Shown: positions 1 through 6,404, numbered from the stretch's first letter. The stretch: 7,180 nt of DNA from Nitriliruptorales bacterium (GCA_030835875.1 JAURQY010000038.1:1-7180); one strand, 5' to 3'. Translations and numbers: made by a program. Notes: a model not told the origin generated them from the sequence alone.

Positions 1-644
1 ATGCCGTCCGCACCGCGCACGAGGTCGGGACGTACGGCGAGCACGGCCGCGACGACACCCGCGGTCACGAGCCCCTCACCGATGCCGATGAGGGTGTGCA
101 CGCCGACCATCGCGGTGAACACGGTGTCGAACGGCACGGCGGCGGATGCGCCGAACAGCCACTGCAGGCTGAACGCCATCGCCGAGAGCACAACGGACGC
201 GACGGCCGCGACGAAGGCGGCGAGCGTCACGCCGGTCGCGGTCGCGGGGAGGAAGCGACGCAGGCCGCGGAACACGGCCCAGCCGCCGAGTGCGGTCACG
301 ACCGCCATGTTGAACACGTTGTAACCGAGGGCGGTCAACCCACCGTCGGCGAACCCGATCGCTTGCACGATGACGACGACGGCGACGACGAGCAGCCCGA
401 GCGACGGACCGAGCAGGACAGCGGCGAGCGCGCCGCCCATCAGATGCCCGGTGGTCCCGGCGGCCACGGGGAAGTTCACCATCTGCGCGGCGAACACGAA
501 CGCGGCGGTCACGCCGGCGAGCGGGATGCGGTCGTCGTCGAGCTCCGGGCGCGAGGCACGGATCGACGCGGCCATCGCGCCGGCGCTGAGCACCCCGGTC
601 ACGATCGCGGTCGGTGCGGTGAGGAACCCGTCGGGGGCGTGCAT
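1..644 (-). CDS. cbiM: CbiM/NikM-type nickel/cobalt ECF transporter substrate-capture membrane protein, C-terminus cut by the window edge
   Basis: Membrane component of an energy-coupling-factor importer that captures Co2+ or Ni2+ outside the cell and passes it through an EcfT/EcfA (CbiQ/CbiO) module. Read leftward, 214 codons are visible. The protein begins MHAPDGFL: the family's Met1-His2 ends form the metal site with a further His, here H67 in the stretch NFPVAAGTTGHLMGG (residues 57-71). The conserved loop GVHTLIGIGEG lies at 181-191. Several hydrophobic segments follow (about 8-28, 43-60, 70-97, 108-125, 136-162, 174-205). The start is fixed by the Met-His requirement; no strong Shine-Dalgarno is visible, only a weak GGGA. 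The gene continues off the left edge, where cbiN/cbiQ/cbiO would be expected. Family assignment is firm. Whether the metal is cobalt (for B12) or nickel cannot be decided here, because no cobalamin riboswitch was recognised upstream. Confidence 0.93.
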   Translation of the reverse strand, partial: MHAPDGFLTAPTAIVTGVLSAGAMAASIRASRPELDDDRIPLAGVTAAFVFAAQMVNFPVAAGTTGHLMGGALAAVLLGPSLGLLVVAVVVIVQAIGFADGGLTALGYNVFNMAVVTALGGWAVFRGLRRFLPATATGVTLAAFVAAVASVVLSAMAFSLQWLFGASAAVPFDTVFTAMVGVHTLIGIGEGLVTAGVVAAVLAVRPDLVRGADG

Positions 645-707
645 GGGAGTCCCGGTCGTCAGGCCGGCTCGGGCCGGCGTTCGGGGAAGTACTGGGAGGT
701 TCTGCCC

Positions 708-736
708 AGCCTACGCTTATTGCGACTGAGTCGCAA
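708..736 (-). promoter_or_regulatory. Candidate sigma-70 promoter for cbiM
   Basis: On the minus strand a -35 box TTGCGA (736-731, four of six matches to TTGACA) is followed by a 17-nt spacer and a -10 box TAGGCT (713-708, TAnnnT pattern). A start near position 701 would give a leader of roughly 57 nt before the cbiM ATG. The -35 box lies inside the right arm of the 716-740 palindrome, so a protein bound there would block RNA polymerase. Consensus fit is by eye. Confidence 0.5.
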
Positions 737-740
737 TAAG
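716..740. promoter_or_regulatory. Perfect 12-1-12 palindrome, likely Fur-family metalloregulator operator
   Basis: Left arm CTTATTGCGACT (716-727), central G (728), right arm AGTCGCAATAAG (729-740); all 12 pairs match. It is much more AT-rich than its surroundings. Its core TTGCGAC-T-G-A-GTCGCAA resembles the odd-centred inverted repeats bound by Fur-family repressors (Fur, Zur, Nur), from memory of the family. It covers the -35 box and most of the spacer of the cbiM promoter, the usual place for a repressor site. The gene it faces imports a transition metal, which suits a Fur-family protein. Which member binds is not shown, and no regulator gene is present in the window. Confidence 0.65.
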
Positions 741-795
741 GCCCCCGGGCGTCGAGGAGCTCCGGCACAGCGTCCGCGGCCGGTCGGCCGGGCAG

Positions 796-815
796 CGGGC
801 TGTCTGAACAGCCCG
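796..815. other. 8-bp hairpin with CTGA loop
   Basis: CGGGCTGT (796-803) pairs perfectly with ACAGCCCG (808-815) around CTGA. No T-run follows on either strand, so it is not a standard intrinsic terminator. It may be part of the helicase leader, or a protein binding site with half-sites CTGT and ACAG. It is strong for its size, but chance pairing is common at this GC content. Confidence 0.35.
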
Positions 816-945
816 GCATCACGTACCCTTCCCCTGTCGCCGTCCACCGGACGGCACGGAACACGCCCCGCGGCACCCACCGACTCCCGACGGCCCTCCG
901 TGGCCACGGTGCTCCGCGGTCCCCTCCCCCAGCATCCGCTGGCAC

Positions 946-996
946 GGTCGCGTGTTCACCTCCCGCGACCCGAGCCCGCCGACGTGCGGGCAGGAG
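946..996 (+). promoter_or_regulatory. Tandem hairpins abutting the helicase ribosome binding site
   Basis: Hairpin A pairs GGTCGCG (946-952) with CGCGACC (964-970) across an 11-nt loop. Hairpin B pairs GCCCGC (974-979) with GCGGGC (986-991) across CGACGT. The next bases, AGGAG at 992-996, are the Shine-Dalgarno of the helicase gene. A weaker stem CCAGC/GCTGG (929-933/938-942) lies just upstream. Structured leaders are known for bacterial DEAD-box helicase genes, where cold or the helicase itself adjusts expression, so this may be a translational control element. The pairing is visible; the control role is inference. Confidence 0.4.
992..996 (+). promoter_or_regulatory. Ribosome binding site that fixes the helicase start
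   Basis: AGGAG sits 6 nt before ATG 1003. An in-frame ATG at 952 would add 17 residues with no helicase similarity, lies inside a hairpin stem and has no Shine-Dalgarno, so 1003 is preferred. Confidence 0.8.
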
Positions 997-1002
997 CCTC
1001 GT

Positions 1003-2418
1003 ATGTCCACCACCCGTCATCACTCACGCCCGCGTGCCCGCAACCGTCGACCGGCCGTCCCGTCCGGAGCACCGAACACCGCTCCGGTCGCCGCGCCGAC
1101 CGCGGCCGAGACGGCCGCGAGAGCGGCGACCGCCGCCGCGAGCGGCTTCAACGAGCTCGGCGTGCCACGCGACCTCGTCGACGCGCTCGTCGCGATGGAC
1201 CGACCGAACCCGTTCCCGGTCCAGACCCTCACCCTCGCCGACTCGCTCGCCGGCCACGACCTGTGCGTCAAGGCGCCGACCGGGTCCGGGAAGACGCTCG
1301 CCTTCGCGATCCCGGTCGCGCTGCGCACGCGACGCGCCAAGGACGGACGGCCACGCGCGCTCATCCTGCTCCCGACCCGCGAGCTCGCCGGCCAGGTCGC
1401 CGACACCCTCGGCCCTCTCGCCCGCACGAAGGGCCTGCGCGTCGCGACCGTCTACGGCGGGACGAACATCACCCGCGATCTCACCCGCCTGCGCCAGGGC
1501 GTCGACGTTCTCGTCGCCACACCGGGCCGGCTCGCCGACCTCGTCGAGCGACGGGCCGCGGACCTCAGCGCCGTCGACGTCGTCGTGCTCGACGAGGCGG
1601 ACCGCATGGCCGACATGGGGTTCCTCCCTGAGGTCGTGCGCCTGCTCGACCGCACGTCCGACGCGCGGCAGACGCTGCTGTTCTCCGCGACGCTCGATGG
1701 AGACGTCGACACGCTGATCCGTCGCTACCAGCACGACCCGGTGCGACACACGCTCGCCGAGGAGCCGTCCGCCGCGGGCGACGTCCGACACCTGTTCTGG
1801 AGCGCGGACCGCGCCGCACGCCGCCGGCTGACCGGCGACGTGGTGCGGACGGTCGACTCGGCGATCGTCTTCACCCGGACGAAGCACGGAGCCGACCGGC
1901 TCGTGAAGCAGCTGCGGCAGGACGGCATCAACGCGGCCGCGATCCACGGCGACCGCTCGCAGAGCCAGCGCGAGCGTGCGCTCGAGAGCTTCCGCTCGGG
2001 CGAGGTCACCACGCTCGTCGCGACGGACGTCGCCGCGCGCGGCATCCACGTCGACGACGTCGCGCTCGTCGTCCACTACGACCTCGCAGGATCCGACAAG
2101 GACTACCAGCACCGCTCCGGCCGCACCGGCCGCGCGGGCGCGTCGGGTGTCGTCGTCACGTTCGTCGACCCGTCGCAGCACGCGGACACGGCCGCGATCC
2201 AGCGGGCGCTCGCGCTGCCGGAGGGCCTGCACGCGATCGACGTCCGCCAGCTCACCGCCGACCGCGAGCCGGAGCTCGCCGAGCGCTTCGCCGCGCCGCG
2301 CACCGGCGGTGGCGGGCGCCCCGGCGGCAAGGGCAAGGGCCAGGGCCCGCGCCCGGGTGGCGCGCGCCGTCGCGCTCGCCGGCCTGCGGCCCGCAGCACG
2401 CAGGGTCGCTCCCGGTAG
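1003..2418 (+). CDS. DEAD-box ATP-dependent RNA helicase
   Basis: A 471-residue cytoplasmic enzyme that unwinds structured RNA using ATP, with likely roles in ribosome assembly, mRNA decay or cold growth. All core motifs are visible. The Q motif has F49 and PFPVQ (70-74). Motif I is APTGSGKT (91-98), followed by PTRELA (124-129), GG (152-153) and TPGRL (173-177). DEAD is at 197-200 and SAT at 228-230. In the second RecA domain are VFTRTK (289-294), ATDVAARG (340-347) and HRSGRTGRAG (370-379). Motif V reads RGIHVDD where RGIDV is usual in E. coli relatives; I recall this variant in actinobacterial RhlE-like proteins. Residues 1-45 are Ala/Arg-rich and probably disordered. The tail from about 432 is basic and rich in Gly, Arg and Lys, typical of an RNA-binding extension. 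It has a structured leader and a clear ribosome binding site, and its stop lies inside a strong hairpin. The family is certain; RhlE, DeaD or another subtype cannot be settled by eye. Confidence 0.95.
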   Translation: MSTTRHHSRPRARNRRPAVPSGAPNTAPVAAPTAAETAARAATAAASGFNELGVPRDLVDALVAMDRPNPFPVQTLTLADSLAGHDLCVKAPTGSGKTLAFAIPVALRTRRAKDGRPRALILLPTRELAGQVADTLGPLARTKGLRVATVYGGTNITRDLTRLRQGVDVLVATPGRLADLVERRAADLSAVDVVVLDEADRMADMGFLPEVVRLLDRTSDARQTLLFSATLDGDVDTLIRRYQHDPVRHTLAEEPSAAGDVRHLFWSADRAARRRLTGDVVRTVDSAIVFTRTKHGADRLVKQLRQDGINAAAIHGDRSQSQRERALESFRSGEVTTLVATDVAARGIHVDDVALVVHYDLAGSDKDYQHRSGRTGRAGASGVVVTFVDPSQHADTAAIQRALALPEGLHAIDVRQLTADREPELAERFAAPRTGGGGRPGGKGKGQGPRPGGARRRARRPAARSTQGRSR

Positions 2419-2435
2419 GGCACCCTGCCGGGGGC
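2408..2435 (+). terminator. Strong hairpin over the helicase stop codon, possible terminator or attenuator
   Basis: Bases 2408-2419 can pair with 2424-2435 (12 pairs, two of them G-U) around a 4-nt loop, GCAC. The TAG stop (2416-2418) lies in the left arm. The lower stem is nearly all G-C. No T-run follows, so this would be a tract-less actinobacterial-type terminator, or a 3' stabilising or attenuating hairpin between the helicase and the downstream reductase gene. Confidence 0.45.
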
Positions 2436-2475
2436 CGGGAGGCGCGCGCCGTCCGGAGGACCCGGAGGTCGCACG

Positions 2476-3840
2476 ATGCCCCGACAGCTGCTCGTCATCG
2501 GCGGCGACGCGGCCGGCATGTCGGCCGCGAGCCAGGCTCGTCGGCTCCTCGGACCCGACGCGCTCGCGATCACCCTCGTCGAGCGTGGCGACACGACCTC
2601 CTATGCGGCGTGCGGCATCCCCTACTGGGTCGCCGGCCTCGTCGATAAGCGCTCGCGGCTCATCGCCCGCCGCGCCGAGGTGTTCCGCGAGAAGCAGCAC
2701 ATCGATGTCCGCCTCCACCACGAGGCGACGGCGATCGACACGGCCGCGCGCACGGTGACGGTGCGCGACCTCGACGCGGATGCGGAGGTCACCTTCCCCT
2801 ACGACGACCTCCTCATCGCGACCGGTGCGCAGCAGGTGCCGCCACCCGTCGAGGGCCTCGACACGCCGGGCGTTTCCGGCGTGCAGACGCTCGGTGACGG
2901 CCAGCGCATCCTCGACGCGATGGCATCCCGATCGCCGCGCCGGGCGGTCGTCGTCGGCGGCGGCTACATCGGGCTCGAGATGGCCGAGGCGATGCAGCTG
3001 CGCGGGCTCGATGTCACGCTGATCGATCTCGCACCGCAGCCGATGACGACGCTCGAGCCGGAGCTCGGCACGCAGATCGCGGACGCGATGCGCACGATGG
3101 GGATCGACCTGCGGCTCGGCACGCCGCTGACCGGTGTCGAGGCCGGCGCGGACGGCTGGGTCCGCGCGGTCACCACCCCGGACGGCACCATCGACGCCGA
3201 CCTCGTCGTGCTCGGCACGGGCGTGCGCCCGCGCAGCGCGCTCGCCGAGGCCGCCGGCATCCCCGTCGGCCCGAGCGGCGGCATCATCACCGACGACCGC
3301 CAGGCGACCCCCGTCGACGGCGTGTGGGCCGCAGGTGACTGCGCGGAGACCGTGCACCGCGTGTCGGGTCGCCCGGTGTCGTTCGCGCTCGGCACGGTCG
3401 CGAACAAGCAGGGCCGCATCGCGGGACTCAATCTCGGTGGCGCCGAGGGGCGCTTCCCCGGCGTGCTCGGCACCGCGGTGACGAAGGTGCATGACCTCGA
3501 GATCGCCCGCACCGGACTGAGCGTGCGTGAGGCCGAGGCGGCGGGACTGCGCCCCGTCGTCTCCCGCATCACCGCTGGGACGCGCGCCCACTACTACCCC
3601 GAGAGCAGCGAGATGACCGTGCTGCTCATCGTCGAGGAGGACACGAGCCGGCTGCTCGGTGGACAGATCGTCGGCGGCCCGGGCGCGGGCAAGCGCATCG
3701 ATGTGCTCGCAGCGGCGCTGTGGAACGGGATGCTCGTCGAGGACCTCGTCCAGATGGATCTCGCCTACGCGCCGCCCTTCTCCCCCGTGTGGGACCCGGT
3801 CCTGACCGCCGCACGGCGCGCCGCCGGCAGCCCGGGTTGA
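2476..3840 (+). CDS. CoA-disulfide reductase-like FAD/NAD(P)H oxidoreductase
   Basis: A 454-residue pyridine nucleotide-disulfide oxidoreductase of the single-cysteine class (CoA-disulfide reductase, NADH oxidase, NADH peroxidase). It would pass electrons from NAD(P)H through FAD to a disulfide, polysulfide, oxygen or peroxide in the cytoplasm. The FAD motif is VIGGDAAGMSAASQARR (7-23). The redox cysteine is C46 in SYAACGIPY. The NAD(P)H motif is GGGYIG (161-166), and the second FAD-contacting motif is VWAAGDCAE (283-291). The C-terminal dimerisation domain has HYYP (372-375) and AYAPPFSPVWDP (430-441), whose tyrosines match the pair conserved in true CoA-disulfide reductases, which favours that activity. 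The length fits the family without the C-terminal rhodanese domain some members carry. GGAGG (2464-2468) lies 7 nt before the ATG. It ends 7 bp before chrA, so the two are probably co-transcribed; a role in redox defence or chromate reduction is inference. Confidence 0.9.
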   Translation: MPRQLLVIGGDAAGMSAASQARRLLGPDALAITLVERGDTTSYAACGIPYWVAGLVDKRSRLIARRAEVFREKQHIDVRLHHEATAIDTAARTVTVRDLDADAEVTFPYDDLLIATGAQQVPPPVEGLDTPGVSGVQTLGDGQRILDAMASRSPRRAVVVGGGYIGLEMAEAMQLRGLDVTLIDLAPQPMTTLEPELGTQIADAMRTMGIDLRLGTPLTGVEAGADGWVRAVTTPDGTIDADLVVLGTGVRPRSALAEAAGIPVGPSGGIITDDRQATPVDGVWAAGDCAETVHRVSGRPVSFALGTVANKQGRIAGLNLGGAEGRFPGVLGTAVTKVHDLEIARTGLSVREAEAAGLRPVVSRITAGTRAHYYPESSEMTVLLIVEEDTSRLLGGQIVGGPGAGKRIDVLAAALWNGMLVEDLVQMDLAYAPPFSPVWDPVLTAARRAAGSPG

Positions 3841-3847
3841 GCGCCGC

Positions 3848-5077
3848 ATGAGCGACGAGCGTCCGCGTCCGCACCAGCCGCAGTACGCCGCCGAGGGCGC
3901 GACCTGGCCGGAGCTCATCGGGCTGTTCGCGAGGCTCGGTGTCGTCGCGTTCGGCGGACCCGTGGCGCACATCGCGATGATGGACCGCGAGGTGGTCGAG
4001 CGCCGGCGCTGGGTCGACCGGCAGCACTTCCTCGACCTGATGGCCGCGACGAACCTGCTTCCCGGACCGAACTCGACCCAGATGACGATGCACGTCGGCT
4101 ACGTGCAGAAGGGCGACCGCGGCCTGCTCGCCGCCGGCACGGCCTTCATCCTGCCGGCCGCGCTCGTCACGCTCGCGCTGTCGTGGGCGTGGGTGCGCTT
4201 CCGCGACCTCCCCGTCGTCGACGCGGCGTTCGCCGGCATCCAGCCGGTCGTGCTCGCGATCATCGCGATGGCGATCGTCACGCTCGCACCGAGAGCGGCC
4301 GACGACCTGCGCACCCGGCTCATCCTCGTCGGCGCGCTCGCAGCCTCGTTCCTCGGGGTCGACGAGCTGGTCGTCATCGCGGCTGGCGCGCTGCTCGGCT
4401 GGCTGTCGTACCGCTCGTGGCGGCGGCTGCGCGATGGGCTGCGCGACCTGCGACGCATCGCACCCCCGGCGACGGGGCTGCTGCCGCTGCTCGTGGTCGG
4501 GCTCGCCCCGTGGACGCTCGCGGCGTCCGCAGGCGCAGCGTCGGACGACCCGGGGCGCATCTGGCAGCTGTGGTGGTGGTTCCTGCGCTTCGGGGTGACG
4601 CTCTTCGGCAGCGGCTACCTGCTCGTCGCCTACCTCCAGACGTCGCTCGTCGACCGGCTCGGGCTGCTCACGACCGCAGAGCTCCTCGAGGCGATCGTCA
4701 TCGGCGAGATGACGCCAGGGCCGCTCTTCACCGTGTCGACCGCCGTCGGCTACTTCCTCGGCGGCTTCGGGGGCGCCGCCGTGGCGACGGTCGCGATCTT
4801 CCTGCCGTCGTTCCCGCTCGCGATGCTGCTCGGTCGCATCATGCCGCGGCTGTCCCGCTCGACGACCGCGCGCCACGTGCTGAGGGGCCTCGGTGCGGCC
4901 GTCGTCGGCGTGATGGCCGCCGTCGCATGGACCATCGGGACGCGCGTCATCACCGATGTCCCGAGCGCGCTGACCGCCGTCGGTGCGCTCGCGGTGCTGC
5001 GGTTCACACGGCTCGGCCCGATCGCGCTCGTCCCCGTCGGCGCCATGGTCGGGTGGCTCCTGACGCTGGGTCCCTGA
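3848..5077 (+). CDS. chrA: Long-chain ChrA-family chromate transporter
   Basis: A 409-residue inner-membrane protein of the CHR family, which exports chromate (a sulfate analogue) and gives chromate resistance. Two homologous halves are visible, as in long-chain members of about 400 residues. The N-half has FGGPVAHIAMMDREV (35-49) and NLLPGPNSTQMTMHVGY (69-85). The C-half has LFGSGYLLVAYLQ (252-264) and IVIGEMTPGPLFTVSTAVGY (283-302). The paired FGGP/FGSG and PGPNSTQ/PGPLFTV signatures are the family hallmarks. About ten hydrophobic segments are present, with a basic cytoplasmic linker RSWRRLRDGLRDLRR (189-203) between the halves. The start lies 7 bp after the reductase stop with no clear Shine-Dalgarno, suggesting translational coupling. 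The last 74 bp overlap the opposite-strand MFS gene. Whether the substrate in this organism is chromate is family inference; no chrB-type regulator is present here. Confidence 0.92.
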   Translation: MSDERPRPHQPQYAAEGATWPELIGLFARLGVVAFGGPVAHIAMMDREVVERRRWVDRQHFLDLMAATNLLPGPNSTQMTMHVGYVQKGDRGLLAAGTAFILPAALVTLALSWAWVRFRDLPVVDAAFAGIQPVVLAIIAMAIVTLAPRAADDLRTRLILVGALAASFLGVDELVVIAAGALLGWLSYRSWRRLRDGLRDLRRIAPPATGLLPLLVVGLAPWTLAASAGAASDDPGRIWQLWWWFLRFGVTLFGSGYLLVAYLQTSLVDRLGLLTTAELLEAIVIGEMTPGPLFTVSTAVGYFLGGFGGAAVATVAIFLPSFPLAMLLGRIMPRLSRSTTARHVLRGLGAAVVGVMAAVAWTIGTRVITDVPSALTAVGALAVLRFTRLGPIALVPVGAMVGWLLTLGP

Positions 5078-6302
5078 CGACGACGGCCACCGCCGCGCTG
5101 TGCATCGACCCGGCACGCAGCGCACGCGAACGGGCCAGCATGACGACCGCGAGCAGCACGCCGAGCGCAGCGGTGAACGCGACCGCCCGCGGCCCGGCGA
5201 CGTCGACGACCACGCCGCCGACCGCGCCACCGATGGCGCTCCCGAGGTAGATCGCCGCCTGGGTCCACGACTGCGCCTCCGCGTGCGCACGCGGCGGGGA
5301 GACGTCGTCGACGAGCTGGAACCCGCACACGTTCATCGGCCCGACGACCGAGCCCGCGATGAGGACCACCCCGGCGAGGAGCAGCAGGTCACCGGACGCA
5401 CCGGCGAGCAGGAACTGCACACCGACGAGCAGCGTCGTGATGCGGAGCATGCGGACGCGCAGCGTCCCCTGCCACACGCGCGCGCCGTAGAGGAAGCCGC
5501 TCAGCAGGCTCGCCCCGGCGATGAGCGAGATCAGCGTCCCCGCGTAACCAGAACGACCGGCCGACTCGGAGATCGACGCGGCGAAGATGTCGAAGAGGCC
5601 GAAGCTCGAGGCGATGCCCATGTAGACGATGATCATCGCGCGCAGCCCGCGTGAGCCGAGCGCACTGACATCACCACCCGACCAGCGGGACGCGCCGGCG
5701 AGGACCTCCCGCGCGCTCGTCGCCGCGACCCGCGGGCCGGTGGCGTAGGCGAGCGCACCGAGGAGCACCCCGGAGCCCGCGACGGGGACCGCGAAGCGTG
5801 CGCCGACCGCGCCGGCGATCGCGACGGTCAGGAGCGGACCGAGCAGGAAGCCGATCTCGATGTTCGAGGCCGTGAGGATGAACGCGCGCTCCCGCTCCCG
5901 CCCCGTGTACAACGTGCCGAACGCCGCCCGGGCGCACGCGGTCATCGGCGGGGAGGACAGCCCCGTCCCGAGCGCGGTGAGCACAAGCGCCACCGTGCCC
6001 CACCCGCGCTGCACGCCGAGCGCGAGCGTCACGGTTCCGATGAAGTAGACGACGGCGGTCGGCATCAGCACGCGCCGATGGCCGAGGACGTCAGCGAGCC
6101 GCCCATGGACCGGCGAGCTGATCGCGACACCGAGCTGATGCGCTCCGGTCATGAGTCCGACCGCCGCGTAGGGATAGCCACCCTCACGGAGGGCGAGGAT
6201 CAGCGCGAGCAGGATCATCCCGGGGGTGAAGCGCCCGAGCCCATGGCCGACGGTGATGCTCACCGCGCCAGGACGGCGGAGCAGCTCGAGGTAGGGCCGC
6301 AC
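5004..6302 (-). CDS. Major facilitator superfamily transporter, probably a drug or metabolite exporter
   Basis: A 432-residue, 12-helix inner-membrane transporter driven by an ion gradient; the substrate is unknown. MFS motif A, GRLADVLGHRR (67-77), sits between helices 2 and 3. A motif C-like stretch, GFLLGP (151-156), is in helix 5, as in antiporters, which points to efflux. Helices fall roughly at 14-38, 46-66, 78-97, 102-121, 141-163, 168-188, 220-242, 253-274, 286-302, 305-322, 345-367 and 373-391, with a longer loop at 190-218 between the halves. Start is GTG (6302-6300) with GGAG at 6314-6311, 8 nt upstream. The tail from about 400 is Arg-rich and hydrophilic (WRRRGRARSGR at 420-430), and its last codons are antisense to the chrA end, so the tail may be a recent extension. 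It lies divergent from the small-membrane-protein operon. Confidence 0.88.
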   Translation of the reverse strand: MRPYLELLRRPGAVSITVGHGLGRFTPGMILLALILALREGGYPYAAVGLMTGAHQLGVAISSPVHGRLADVLGHRRVLMPTAVVYFIGTVTLALGVQRGWGTVALVLTALGTGLSSPPMTACARAAFGTLYTGRERERAFILTASNIEIGFLLGPLLTVAIAGAVGARFAVPVAGSGVLLGALAYATGPRVAATSAREVLAGASRWSGGDVSALGSRGLRAMIIVYMGIASSFGLFDIFAASISESAGRSGYAGTLISLIAGASLLSGFLYGARVWQGTLRVRMLRITTLLVGVQFLLAGASGDLLLLAGVVLIAGSVVGPMNVCGFQLVDDVSPPRAHAEAQSWTQAAIYLGSAIGGAVGGVVVDVAGPRAVAFTAALGVLLAVVMLARSRALRAGSMHSAAVAVVVRDPASGATRPWRRRGRARSGRAV

Positions 6303-6310
6303 GGGCAGGA

Positions 6311-6314
6311 CTCC
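6311..6314 (-). promoter_or_regulatory. Ribosome binding site supporting the GTG start of the MFS gene
   Basis: GGAG on the minus strand, 8 nt before the GTG at 6302. No ATG is available near the protein's expected N-terminus, and helix 1 begins about 12 residues after this GTG, so this start fits the family. Confidence 0.65.
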
Positions 6315-6376
6315 GACGGTCCGGGGGGAAAATCCGAACGGGGTGGGGCCGACCGGGGAAGAGACGCGGACTCGCC

Positions 6377-6404
6377 CTGTCAGAGTAATCCCGGGGGCTA
6401 CCTT
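6377..6404 (+). promoter_or_regulatory. Possible promoter of the small-membrane-protein operon
   Basis: CTGTCA (6377-6382, four of six matches to TTGACA), a 16-nt spacer and TACCTT (6399-6404, TAnnnT). It would start transcription near 6411 and leave a leader of about 20 nt carrying the ribosome binding site GGAG (6423-6426). The match is weak. The rest of the 129-bp divergent gap holds an A-run after a G-run (6324-6334) and no clear leftward promoter for the MFS gene. Confidence 0.35.

Larger units (their letters stand above)
645..1002. other. 358-bp divergent gap between cbiM and the helicase gene
   Basis: No convincing protein gene lies here; the frames that cross it lack family resemblance and good starts. 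It holds, from left to right, a candidate leftward cbiM promoter (708-736), a perfect operator-like palindrome (716-740), an 8-bp hairpin with loop CTGA (796-815), a 7-bp hairpin (839-855), the palindrome CCGTGGCCACGG (898-909), a 5-bp hairpin (929-942) and two tandem hairpins ending at the helicase ribosome binding site (946-996). The right half thus looks like a structured mRNA leader. No convincing rightward sigma-70 promoter was found: a TACCCT at 824-829 lacks a matching -35 box. Confidence 0.7.

Noticed and set aside
367..393. A GAC/GCG-type trinucleotide run inside cbiM
   Set aside because: On the coding strand this is GTC-rich sequence for a Val-rich membrane helix (about residues 84-94), so codon bias explains it.
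801..829. A rightward promoter with TACCCT at 824-829 for the helicase
   Set aside because: The bases 17 nt upstream (TGTCTG) do not resemble a -35 box, so the match is too weak to report as a feature.
645..950. A possible cobalamin riboswitch upstream of cbiM
   Set aside because: cbiM genes often have one, but on the minus strand I found no recognisable B12-box or conserved core. Only a short GGGGAAGG-like stretch near 825-840 is suggestive. A covariance-model search would settle it.
952..1002. An upstream in-frame ATG start for the helicase at 952
   Set aside because: It has no ribosome binding site and would code through the leader hairpins. The ATG at 1003 has AGGAG at good spacing.
96..1631. 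A 511-codon plus-strand frame crossing cbiM, the divergent gap and the helicase start
   Set aside because: It runs antisense to cbiM and out of frame with the helicase, and its His/Arg/Gly-rich product looks like no family.
1024..3972. A 982-codon open frame on the minus strand opposite the helicase and reductase genes
   Set aside because: It is the antisense shadow of two genes with clear conserved motifs. It encodes low-complexity Arg/Asp/Gly-rich protein with no recognisable domain and arises from the GC-rich codon third positions.
3626..5290. A 554-codon minus-strand frame opposite chrA
   Set aside because: Same cause: the protein is Arg/Glu/Asp-rich, has no domain, and the plus strand carries a clear ChrA protein.
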